Shown piece after piece: positions 7,579-15,387 of a stretch of DNA of 22,374 nt. The notes under the pieces were generated by a model. The model searched no databases. It was not told the origin of the DNA and was given only the letters and a program-made list of their open reading frames with translations. Numbering within the stretch: position 1 is the stretch's first letter; every line of letters begins with the position of its first letter. The stretch comes from HGM04593 sp964485215. GTDB lineage: Bacteria > Bacteroidota > Bacteroidia > Bacteroidales > Bacteroidaceae. A program made the translations under genes and the position numbers. Location: positions 1 to 22,374 of the forward strand of contig CAZAIM010000027.1 in assembly GCA_964485215.1 (NCBI GenBank), written 5' to 3'.

Positions 7579-10212
7579 ATGGTTAGATTAACAAAGTTCG
7601 CATCATTCCTGCTGCTATGTTTCGCCTGCATTGCAGGTGCCAATGCACAGGAGCAGCTCGCAACGCAAGCTAAAGAAGGGCTCATCAAGCAGCCGCCGGC
7701 TCGCAAGCTCTACGCTGACACACTCTTAGTCAACGAAGCAAGCAAAATGAGCAACATCATCACCCTGAGTGACGACAACAACGAGTCCTACACATTCTCC
7801 GAAGGGCAGCTCGGCGAAGACGATGACTACGCAGGCACAACTGCTATGGTATCATCGAACGACGACTACTTCCTTTCCGAAGTAGGATACCTGTTCAGCC
7901 CAATGCGGTTCCGTGTAAGAGCCTACGAATCGCTCTACAACAATGTGTATGCCAACGGTGTGCTGCTGAACGATGCCGAAAGAGGACAGTTCAGCTACGG
8001 AATGATTGGCGGTCTGAACGATGCTACCCGCAACAAGGAGGGTGCCACATACCTCGAGCACAACCGTTTCGGTTTCAGCACCATAGGCGGCGCAAGCAAC
8101 ATCAACATGCGTGCAAGCCAGTATGCAGCAGGGCACAAGATGTCTCTTGTCGGCTGCAACCGCAACTATCTGGCACGCGTTATGTACACCGGTTCAACCG
8201 GCCTTATGCAGAACGGATGGGCATTCACGGCATCGGCATCATACCGTTGGGCCAACGAAGGTGTAATTGAGGGAACATTCTACAACTCGCTCGGCTATTT
8301 CCTGGCTGCAGAAAAGAAGATCAACGACAAGCACAGCATTTCTGTTGCTACTTGGGGCTCACCCACAGAACGTGCTCAGCAGGGTGCAGCTACTGAGGAA
8401 GCATACTGGCTTGCAGGCAGCCACTACTATAACCCGAACTGGGGTTACCAGAATGGCGAGAAGCGCAACGCACGTGTTGTAAACTCGTTCGAGCCTTCAA
8501 TGGTAATCACCTGGGACTACAAGATTAACGACGATATGAAGCTGACAACCTCGCTGTTCGGCAAGTACTCAATGTACAGCACCACAGCACTCGGTTGGAA
8601 CGGCAATGCGGCCGACCCTCGCCCCAACTACTACCAAAACCTTCCAAGCGCAGCCTATGACGTTTGGGATTTGGAGTACACCCCTACCGAGGATGAACTT
8701 GCCGATTATATGACACGTTACAACCACTGGAAGGCAGGCAAGGCCAACCGTCAGCTCGACTGGGACTATATGTATTTTGCCAACCAGCAGGCCAACGCTG
8801 CAGGCGGCGAGTGTCTCTACTATGTAGAGCGTCGCCACAACGACCAGCTTGCACTTAACCTCGGTTCTACCCTGAACATAGAGTTCAACCGATACAATAC
8901 CGGTACCATAGGCCTCAACCTTGGAACTACCAAAGGTATGCACTACAAGACCATGAGCGACCTCTTAGGTGCCGAGAAGTACACCGACATCGACAAATTC
9001 TCCGTAGGAGACTTCGGTCCAAACAGCGACTATGTTCAGAACGACGTGGACAACCCCAACCGCCAGATTAAAGAGGATGACGTATTCGGCTACGATTACG
9101 ACCTCTATGTAAACAAGGCGAACCTCTTCTACCAGCATCAGTTCAGCAAAGGGATATTCCACCTCTTTGCAGGCGCGAACATTGAAGGCACAACAATGGA
9201 GCGTTACGGAAATATGCGCAATGGCCGTGCAATGGAATTCTCAAAGGGAAGCAGCGGCACAGCCAAGTTCCTGGGCGGCGGCGCGAAACTGGGTATGATA
9301 TTCACATTCAACGCATACAACACCCTGTCATTTGGCGCAGGCTACGAGAACCGTGCACCAATCGCCTATAACTCGTTCATCGCTCCGCGTATGCGCAACG
9401 ACTTTGTACAAGGGCTCGACAACGAAAACATATTCAGTGCAGAAGCCTCATACAAGGTAAACGCCGGCCCGGTGACTGCAAAACTTACCGGATACGCGAC
9501 AATCTTGAAGGACCTTGTTGAGCAGAACGCATTCTACAACGACCTTCAGTCACAGTTCACATACCTTACAATGACGGGAGTCGACAAGCTGCACTATGGC
9601 ATTGAGGCTGCAATCGTTTATAATGTTACATCGGCACTCTCGTTCAACGCTGTTGCATCGGTTGGAAACGCCGAGTATACCGACAATGTCAAAGGTTTCC
9701 TCATAAGTGAGAACGAAAAGGTTGTCATGAACGACAAGGTATATATGGACGGTGTCAAGGTCGACGGCACGCCGCTCACTGCGTTGAGCCTTGGAGTTGA
9801 CTACAACGTAAACGGCTGGTATCTGAGCGCGAATGTGAACTATTACGACAACATCTACATCGATGCATCGAAGTATGCCCGTCTCGAAAGCGTTGTAGGC
9901 CAGCCCACCATCGATGCGACAACCGGCAAGGAGACACTCAACCTCCCTTCACAGTTCAAGGGACGCGGTGACTTTATGGTAGACGCATCCATTGGCAAGA
10001 GCATAAGCCTTAGAGGCGGCAAGAAGCTGAACATAAACCTCAGTCTCAACAACATTCTCAACAACCAGAAGATGATTACAGGCGGTTATGAGCAGAACAG
10101 AGGCGACAGCTACGCCGACGGCGAGGCACGCACATACAAGTTCTCAAAGAACCCATTCCTCTACTATGCCAACGCCTTCAACGCATACTTGAACATTGGA
10201 CTACGTTTCTAA
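7579..10212 (+). CDS. TonB-dependent receptor, outer-membrane importer
   Basis: Predicted 877-aa outer-membrane beta-barrel receptor for TonB-driven uptake; the ligand is unknown. Residues 1-24 form a Sec signal peptide (cleavage after GANA). A degenerate plug-type domain follows at about 85-180, with the recognisable RVRAYESLYNNVYANGVLLND block and IGGASNINMR strand. The rest alternates aromatic and polar residues like a 22-strand barrel and ends in a terminal Phe (LNIGLRF), the usual BAM signal. The carboxypeptidase-like (CarboxypepD_reg) extension common in Bacteroidetes receptors is missing; only about 60 residues separate signal and plug, and I see no clear TonB box. Two surface lipoproteins follow 11 and 24 nt apart, a SusC/SusD-like logic without a SusD homologue. 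The family assignment is good; the substrate is not inferable. Confidence 0.82.
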   Translation: MVRLTKFASFLLLCFACIAGANAQEQLATQAKEGLIKQPPARKLYADTLLVNEASKMSNIITLSDDNNESYTFSEGQLGEDDDYAGTTAMVSSNDDYFLSEVGYLFSPMRFRVRAYESLYNNVYANGVLLNDAERGQFSYGMIGGLNDATRNKEGATYLEHNRFGFSTIGGASNINMRASQYAAGHKMSLVGCNRNYLARVMYTGSTGLMQNGWAFTASASYRWANEGVIEGTFYNSLGYFLAAEKKINDKHSISVATWGSPTERAQQGAATEEAYWLAGSHYYNPNWGYQNGEKRNARVVNSFEPSMVITWDYKINDDMKLTTSLFGKYSMYSTTALGWNGNAADPRPNYYQNLPSAAYDVWDLEYTPTEDELADYMTRYNHWKAGKANRQLDWDYMYFANQQANAAGGECLYYVERRHNDQLALNLGSTLNIEFNRYNTGTIGLNLGTTKGMHYKTMSDLLGAEKYTDIDKFSVGDFGPNSDYVQNDVDNPNRQIKEDDVFGYDYDLYVNKANLFYQHQFSKGIFHLFAGANIEGTTMERYGNMRNGRAMEFSKGSSGTAKFLGGGAKLGMIFTFNAYNTLSFGAGYENRAPIAYNSFIAPRMRNDFVQGLDNENIFSAEASYKVNAGPVTAKLTGYATILKDLVEQNAFYNDLQSQFTYLTMTGVDKLHYGIEAAIVYNVTSALSFNAVASVGNAEYTDNVKGFLISENEKVVMNDKVYMDGVKVDGTPLTALSLGVDYNVNGWYLSANVNYYDNIYIDASKYARLESVVGQPTIDATTGKETLNLPSQFKGRGDFMVDASIGKSISLRGGKKLNINLSLNNILNNQKMITGGYEQNRGDSYADGEARTYKFSKNPFLYYANAFNAYLNIGLRF

Positions 10213-10223
10213 AACAGAAAAAT

Positions 10224-11051
10224 ATGAAAGCAATAAAATATCTATCAATACTTGCACTATCGCTCTTCACGGCAACCTCGTGTATGAACGATTATGACGA
10301 GCCCGATTTCAATGAGCCCCCATTCGGCAATAATGAAATCGGCGAAGCAAACACCACTATTGCCGAACTGAAGACAAAGTATGCCTCAACAATTTCGGGC
10401 AATGGTGTAAAGGAGATTACCGAAGAAATAACAATTGAAGGCGTTGTTGTTGCCGATGATGCAACAGGTAATGTGTACAAGCAGTTCATCATAAATGACG
10501 AGACCGGTGCCATTGTAATAGGTGTCAACGACGTTGGCCTTTATGCCATGGTTCCTGTCGGCCAGCGCGTGCGCATTGATTGCAAAGGCCTGTATGTAGG
10601 CGGATACGGTAAGATGGCTCAAGTAGGCGGCCTTTACGAGGGCAAAGTGGGACGTATGGCGAAAAGCCTGTTCCCCAAGCATGTACGCCTTATTGGCACC
10701 CCGAACAAGACACAGTCCGAACTGACACCGGAAGTCATCGACGAGACATTCTTCACCGAAGCAAACAAGGCAAACCTTGCAAAATATGTACGTCTCGAGA
10801 ATGTAACAATTACCGAAGCCGACGGCACTGCACTATGGGCACCCGAGGAACTTGCATACAACAACGTTGTTGAACGTCACATAAAAATGGGCAAGACAAA
10901 CCTTGTGCTCCGCATGAGCACATATGCCGACTTTGCCAACGAACCCCTGCCAAAGGGCAAGCTCAATGTAAACGGTGTACTTACACGTTACAACGACTAC
11001 TGGCAGTTTGTAATAAGTTCAACCGGTGACATAGAACAGATAGCAGAATAA
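10224..11051 (+). CDS. DUF5689-like surface lipoprotein (OB-fold)
   Basis: Predicted 275-aa lipoprotein. The signal peptide ends in a lipobox-like ATSC with Cys at residue 20. The acidic stretch right after it (MNDYDEPDF) resembles the Bacteroidetes lipoprotein export signal that sends proteins to the cell surface. The body (about 45-275) reads as two beta-rich OB-type modules, with EEITIEGVVVADDATGNVYKQF and GAIVIGVNDVGLYAMVPVGQRV in the first, matching what I know of the DUF5689 family. That family is frequently encoded beside TonB-dependent receptors and has no established ligand. It starts 11 nt after the receptor stop, so it is probably the receptor's accessory binding lid. The domain name is from memory and needs a profile search. 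Confidence 0.72.
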   Translation: MKAIKYLSILALSLFTATSCMNDYDEPDFNEPPFGNNEIGEANTTIAELKTKYASTISGNGVKEITEEITIEGVVVADDATGNVYKQFIINDETGAIVIGVNDVGLYAMVPVGQRVRIDCKGLYVGGYGKMAQVGGLYEGKVGRMAKSLFPKHVRLIGTPNKTQSELTPEVIDETFFTEANKANLAKYVRLENVTITEADGTALWAPEELAYNNVVERHIKMGKTNLVLRMSTYADFANEPLPKGKLNVNGVLTRYNDYWQFVISSTGDIEQIAE

Positions 11052-11075
11052 ACAATAAACTAACATACAACAATT

Positions 11076-13613
11076 ATGAAACTGAAAAAATTATTTTTGG
11101 CAACATTGAGCCTGTTTGCGTTTGCAGCGTGTACAGACACTCCTGACTCGCCTTATGACTTCCCAAACGGCGGCGGAAACAGCGGTACAACCGAAGAGGG
11201 CGTGTATATCAGCGAGACATTCGCTTCGGACTTTGGTGTATTCACACCTGTAGAGACTGTTGGCAACTACCCTTGGGTCATTGACTATAGCACAGCCAAG
11301 GCAACATCGTATGCCGACGGTGCAAACAACGCAGCTACAAGCTGGCTTATTTCACCGGCAGTTGACTTCACAGAAGAGACAGAGGCATATGTAGCATTCG
11401 ATTACATAATACGTTACGCCGAGAGCGGCAAGGTAGCCAAGAACCATCAGCTGCTCATCAGCAGCGACTACACTGGCGACCCGACAGCAGCAACATGGAC
11501 CGACCTTCCTTACAACGCTGTTGAGGGTGCCGACTGGAATACATTCTACAAGGCTAATGTTGCAGTTCCGTCGGAGTTCCTTGGCAAGAGCGGTATCGTT
11601 TTCGCTCTGCGTTACACAGCCACAACAAAGGCCGGAACCTGGGAAGTCAAGAACTTCAAGGTAGCTCATGGCACAGCCGCTGCCCCTGAAGAACCCGAGG
11701 AGGCACAGGAATACACTGTATCAGAAGCTATCGCTGCATTCACAGGTGTTGCTAAACCCGCAATAGTAAAGGGTTATATCGTAGGTTTCATTAACGGCAT
11801 GTCTATAACAGACGGAGCAACATTCGGCAATAATCCGCCTGCTGAAGCAAACACCAATTTGCTCATCGCGGACAACATAGATGAGACAGATGTCGCTAAC
11901 TGTATGCCCGTACAGCTGCCAAGTGGTGCTGTGCGCAATGCATTGAACCTTGTTGACAACCCTGGCAACTACAAGAAGCAAGTAACTCTCACCGGCAGCC
12001 TCGAGAAGTACTTCGGTGTTCCAGGCCTCAAGTACGTGTCAAAGTTTGAGATTGAAGGTGCCACCCCCGAAGAGCCGGAGACTCCAGAGGGTGCTTACAT
12101 AAGTGAAACATTCGCTACAGATTTCGGTTCATTCACCACACAGCAGACAGTAGGCAACTATCCGTGGGTAATTGACTATAGCACAGCCAAGGCAACATCG
12201 TATGTCGACGGTACAAACAATGCAGCTACAAGCTGGCTTATATCATCGCCCGTTGACTTCACAGAAGAGACAGAGGCATATGTAGCATTCGAATACATCA
12301 TCCAATATGCATTGAACAACACAATTGCCGAGAACCACAAGTTGCTTGTATGCGCCGATTACGCAGGAGATGCAGCAACTGCAACATGGACAAATATACC
12401 TTATGGTGCTACACCTGGTAGCAAGACTGCTGATGGAAAAGCAGACTGGAATACATTCTACAAGGCTAATGTTGCAGTTCCGGCAGAGTTCCTTGGAAAG
12501 AATGCTGTAACATTCGCTCTCTGCTATACCGGAACTGAGGAGAAAGCCGCTACGTGGGAGGTAAGAAACTTCGTTGTAGCACATGGTGCCGCAACAGGCG
12601 AGACACCCGAGGAGCCTGAGACACCCGACACACCTGATGTTCCAACTGGCGACAATCTGCTAATAAACGGCAGTTTCGAGGAATGGAACGGTGGTGATCC
12701 AACAGCTTGGGGAACCGGCAACATCGGTCACAATGCAACAATAGCACAGAGTACCAATGCTTACGATGGCAACTACTCTGTACTTGTAAACGGTTATACA
12801 ACAAACAAGCGTCTTGGCTCACAGAAATACACTCTTTCTGCCGGGACATACACTCTTGCTGCTTATATTAAGCACGAGGGAGCCGATGCTGCAGCATTCA
12901 AATTGGGTTATGGCGTCATTAAGAATGGTGCAATTGCAAATGCCGACTACAAATACCCGGCTACAGAAACATACACAACGGCAGAATGGACACTCTACAG
13001 CTACGAGTTCACACTTGCCGAAGAGGCAGAGGTTGCAATACTCGTCATGAACAACAAGAAAGGCAACGGAAATTCATTCCTTGTTGACAACGTTACACTC
13101 ACAACAGCCGATGGCAATGTAAGCGGCGGCGATGACAACGGTGACAACAATGAGGAGCCAGAGACTCCGGCCGACACATACACATTCACAGCCGTCACAT
13201 CAATTACACATGGTGCAGAGTACCTTATTGTAGCAGGCACAAACCAGGCAACAGCTCTCGATGCATCAAAGAGCTATGGCTACCTTCCTGTAACAACAGT
13301 ATCACCGGCTAACGGGGTTGTAAACACAACAGCCGACAATGTATTCGTTATTGAGGCTGTCGATGGCGGTTACAGCATAAAAGACGCCCAGGGTCGCTAC
13401 CTCTACATGACGGGCACCTTCAACAACGTGAACCTCGACACTACCCTGCCTGCAGAAGGCGGTGTATGGACTATAGAGTTCAATGCCGACGGCACTGCAA
13501 AAATAGCCAATACATTCAGTGGCAAGTTTATGCAGTACAGCAGTCAGTACAACAGCTACGGTGTTTATTCCGATGCTCGTGGCGAGATGCCTACACTTTA
13601 CAAGAAGAACTGA
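11076..13613 (+). CDS. Large multidomain surface lipoprotein (two anchor-J-like domains, DUF6359-like domain)
   Basis: Predicted 845-aa lipoprotein with lipobox FAAC (Cys19) followed by TDTPD. Five modules can be seen. Residues 44-199 form a jelly-roll module of the choice-of-anchor J/cleaved-adhesin kind (YISETF...SWLISPAVDFTEETEAYVAFDY). About 210-330 is a DUF6359-like OB module (VKGYIVGFINGMSI, NLLIADN, CMPVQLPSGAVR). Residues 341-504 are a second copy of the first module. About 526-665 is a galactose-binding-like module (NLLINGSFEEWNGG...). About 702-845 is a C-terminal beta module ending RGEMPTLYKKN. Pro/Glu-rich linkers (EEPEEAQ, PEEPETPEG) join them. Such folds bind glycans, nucleic acids or proteins, so an extracellular ligand-capture role with the receptor at 7579 is inferred. 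There is no recognisable catalytic domain. Confidence 0.72.
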   Translation: MKLKKLFLATLSLFAFAACTDTPDSPYDFPNGGGNSGTTEEGVYISETFASDFGVFTPVETVGNYPWVIDYSTAKATSYADGANNAATSWLISPAVDFTEETEAYVAFDYIIRYAESGKVAKNHQLLISSDYTGDPTAATWTDLPYNAVEGADWNTFYKANVAVPSEFLGKSGIVFALRYTATTKAGTWEVKNFKVAHGTAAAPEEPEEAQEYTVSEAIAAFTGVAKPAIVKGYIVGFINGMSITDGATFGNNPPAEANTNLLIADNIDETDVANCMPVQLPSGAVRNALNLVDNPGNYKKQVTLTGSLEKYFGVPGLKYVSKFEIEGATPEEPETPEGAYISETFATDFGSFTTQQTVGNYPWVIDYSTAKATSYVDGTNNAATSWLISSPVDFTEETEAYVAFEYIIQYALNNTIAENHKLLVCADYAGDAATATWTNIPYGATPGSKTADGKADWNTFYKANVAVPAEFLGKNAVTFALCYTGTEEKAATWEVRNFVVAHGAATGETPEEPETPDTPDVPTGDNLLINGSFEEWNGGDPTAWGTGNIGHNATIAQSTNAYDGNYSVLVNGYTTNKRLGSQKYTLSAGTYTLAAYIKHEGADAAAFKLGYGVIKNGAIANADYKYPATETYTTAEWTLYSYEFTLAEEAEVAILVMNNKKGNGNSFLVDNVTLTTADGNVSGGDDNGDNNEEPETPADTYTFTAVTSITHGAEYLIVAGTNQATALDASKSYGYLPVTTVSPANGVVNTTADNVFVIEAVDGGYSIKDAQGRYLYMTGTFNNVNLDTTLPAEGGVWTIEFNADGTAKIANTFSGKFMQYSSQYNSYGVYSDARGEMPTLYKKN
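11205..11672 (+). repeat. Intragenic duplication, copy A
   Basis: 468-nt segment encoding the first jelly-roll module of the lipoprotein. It shares exact blocks of 34 nt (11280-11313), 41 nt (11361-11401) and 39 nt (11532-11570) with copy B at 12096-12587, separated by more diverged stretches. Confidence 0.9.
12096..12587 (+). repeat. Intragenic duplication, copy B
   Basis: 492-nt second copy. The exact blocks lie at 12171-12204, 12252-12292 and 12444-12482. It carries an insertion of 8 codons (about GSKTADGK) relative to copy A. Confidence 0.9.
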
Positions 13614-13632
13614 TAACGGAACAGTTAAAACA

Positions 13633-13681
13633 AAACAGAAACAGATGCGATGTGCGGCGCACATCGCATCTGTTTCTGTTT
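13633..13681. terminator. 23-bp perfect hairpin, bidirectional terminator
   Basis: Left arm 13633-13655, loop GGC (13656-13658), right arm 13659-13681, with no mismatches. It is T-rich on leaving the stem in both directions. It lies between the convergent lipoprotein gene (+) and the 102-aa gene (-), touching the stop codon of the latter, so it should end both transcripts. Confidence 0.85.
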
Positions 13682-13989
13682 CACTTCTTATCCTGTATAC
13701 CGAATGAGAGCCACACTTCAGGAGGGAAGTTCTGCTTTATTGGCAACTTTGAAGCATTGAACACCTCTTTCAGTTCATCGAGCCGCAAATGTGCAGCATC
13801 GCGCACCTCCTTCAGTTTTGCCTCAGCGGCATCCTGTGCATCACCGGCCTGTTCAAGCGCGCTACACGCAGCCGAAAGTCTATCGACATCAATTACAACA
13901 CCTTTCTTTGCAAGCGCATCGGCCTGCTTCCTTACTCCATCGGCCAATGCACCGGCCTTGGCAATAGGTTCCGAATAAATCTTGTTCAT
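13681..13989 (-). CDS. Small helical protein of unknown function
   Basis: 102-aa cytoplasmic protein with no signal peptide or membrane segment. It is Ala/Lys/Glu/Asp-rich and almost wholly alpha-helical between about residues 5 and 80 (SAACSALEQAGDAQDAAEAK), so a coiled-coil or helical-hairpin fold is likely. It ends in a conserved-looking aromatic tail (NFPPEVWLSFGIQDKK) unlike the rest. I do not recognise a named family. The convergent position and shared terminator separate it from the lipoprotein operon, and its start lies 313 nt from the divergent fabG start. Regular codon use and a clean start/stop support a real gene. Confidence 0.7.
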   Translation of the reverse strand: MNKIYSEPIAKAGALADGVRKQADALAKKGVVIDVDRLSAACSALEQAGDAQDAAEAKLKEVRDAAHLRLDELKEVFNASKLPIKQNFPPEVWLSFGIQDKK

Positions 13990-14302
13990 AATACTGTTTT
14001 TAACCGTTAATTAATAAAGAAGGTTGAGACTTTTAAGGGAAGTCTACACACCATTCTTATGTAAAATTAAACAAAAAAACGCTATTCCAAAAGCCCTTAT
14101 ATCACTATATATCAGCATTATATACACATATAAGGGGTTAAGTACCAACGGATTGAAAAATAATTAAAAAACGTTAATCGGGTATTTTTTACAAGGTCTT
14201 TAACTTAATTTCAAACAGATTACCGGCAAAAGATAGCCGATAATTCAAGACAAAGAACTATCTTCGCATAAAGTAAACAGCATCTAACAAAACTGATACA
14301 TT
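13990..14302. other. Divergent intergenic region between the small helical gene and fabG
   Basis: 313 nt, strongly A/T-rich, with no gene. It contains an imperfect 12-bp inverted repeat (14091-14102 with 14128-14139; AAGCCCTTATAT against ATATAAGGGGTT, 11 of 12 pairs) around a 25-nt A/T spacer. The fabG promoter box is at 14259-14266. I could not find a convincing TAnnTTTG box for the leftward gene. Confidence 0.6.
14259..14266 (+). promoter_or_regulatory. Probable fabG -7 box
   Basis: TATCTTCG matches the Bacteroidetes TAnnTTTG box at all but one position and sits 36 nt before the fabG ATG. No clear -33 TTTG lies at the expected spacing. Confidence 0.45.
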
Positions 14303-15049
14303 ATGAAACTATTGGAAGGAAAGACAGCTCTTGTAACAGGAGCTACACGAGGAATAGGACGTGCCATTGCGGTCAAGTTTGCCCAGGCGGGTGCAAATGT
14401 AGCATTTACATACCGTCAGATAAACAGCAATGCCGAGGAACTAATCAAAGAGATTGAAGCACTTGGAGTAAAATGCAAGGGATATGCAGCCGACGCAGCC
14501 GATTTTGCAGCAACCGATGCTGTTGTCAAGGAGGTTGTTGTAGATTTTGGCCGTATCGACGTACTTGTAAACAACGCCGGAATAACAAAGGACGGACTTA
14601 TTATGCGTATGACCGAAGAGCAGTGGGATGCAGTCATCACCACAAACCTGAAGTCGGCATTCAATTTCACACGTGCCGTTGTTCCTGTAATGGCCAAACA
14701 ACGAGGCGGAAGCATCATAAACATGTCATCGGTTGTTGGCGTTGACGGCAATGCCGGCCAGTGCAACTACTCGGCATCAAAGGCCGGTCTTATTGGCTTA
14801 GCCAAGTCAATTGCCAAGGAAATGGGACCACGCGGCATTAGAGCCAACTGCATTGCTCCGGGATTCATTGTTACCGACATGACAAGTGCCATACCTGAAG
14901 AGATGCGTGCCGAGTGGGCAAAGAGTATACCTCTGCGCCGTGCCGGCAACCCGGAGGATGTTGCAAACGTAGCACTTTTCCTTGCCAGCGATATGTCGGC
15001 ATACGTCAGTGGCCAGGTAATCAACTGCTGCGGTGCAATGAGCTGCTGA
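14303..15049 (+). CDS. fabG: 3-oxoacyl-[acyl-carrier-protein] reductase
   Basis: NADPH-dependent reduction of beta-ketoacyl-ACP in type II fatty acid synthesis. The 248-aa classical short-chain dehydrogenase shows the cofactor motif TGATRGIGRA (residues 13-22), NNAG, catalytic Ser in MSSVVG, the YSASK catalytic Tyr/Lys pair, and APGFIVTDM near the C-terminus. Length and motifs match FabG of Bacteroidetes. The C-terminus reads INCCGAMSC where most FabGs have a VDGGM-type end, so it is a mild variant. It stands alone with its own promoter and terminator and no other fab genes in view, so a different SDR specificity cannot be fully excluded. Confidence 0.9.
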   Translation: MKLLEGKTALVTGATRGIGRAIAVKFAQAGANVAFTYRQINSNAEELIKEIEALGVKCKGYAADAADFAATDAVVKEVVVDFGRIDVLVNNAGITKDGLIMRMTEEQWDAVITTNLKSAFNFTRAVVPVMAKQRGGSIINMSSVVGVDGNAGQCNYSASKAGLIGLAKSIAKEMGPRGIRANCIAPGFIVTDMTSAIPEEMRAEWAKSIPLRRAGNPEDVANVALFLASDMSAYVSGQVINCCGAMSC

Positions 15050-15109
15050 CAAAAGGAAGATATATCAAACAAGGGTTCAAGAAGCAATATGACAATCCAT
15101 GTCAATTTG

Positions 15110-15138
15110 GAGGGTGACCCAAAAGTCATCCTCTTTTT
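15110..15138 (+). terminator. Intrinsic terminator after fabG
   Basis: GAGGGTGAC (15110-15118), loop CCAAAA, GTCATCCTC (15125-15133), then TTTTT (15134-15138). The stem is 9 bp with one G-T wobble. It lies 61 nt after the fabG stop. Confidence 0.82.
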
Positions 15139-15387
15139 GTCGGGGGCGAATAAAAAGCAAAGCTCAAGGCTTGTGCAGGCTTCAAAACCGCAGTTTACCT
15201 GGCGTAAACGAGGATTTTGAAGGCAAACGTAACACAGAAAACTTGTGCAAACGAGCCAAAGCGACTTTGTCGCACTCTTTTGTAAACCTAAAGGTCCAGT
15301 CGTCGCAAGCAACGCTCATACGCGTTGCCGTTGTAAAAACATAAGCAAGCTTTGTTTTCACTCGTTGACACGATATTTCACTTTAAC
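15139..15387. other. Structured gene-free region with nested inverted repeats
   Basis: Lies between the convergent fabG and the 944-aa receptor gene. Terminal inverted repeat CAAAGCT (15158-15164) / AGCTTTG (15348-15354) encloses three hairpins. The first pairs CTTCAAAA (15180-15187) with TTTTGAAG (15215-15222), with an inner GTTTAC (15193-15198) / GTAAAC (15204-15209). The second is GCGAC-TTT-GTCGC (15261-15273). The third is GCAACGC (15309-15315) with GCGTTGC (15322-15328). A rightward open frame (15099-15344, 81 codons) crosses it and the fabG terminator; its Lys/Arg/Ser-rich peptide looks like a by-product. It may be a dispersed intergenic element or a structured RNA. Confidence 0.5.

Noticed and set aside
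7579..13613. A SusC/SusD polysaccharide utilisation locus
   Set aside because: No SusD-type lipoprotein, no glycoside hydrolase, and no SusC-type N-terminal extension on the receptor.
15099..15344. 81-codon plus-strand open frame across the fabG terminator
   Set aside because: It contains the terminator hairpin and all the inverted repeats and has no start context. I treat it as a by-product of a structured element, not a gene.
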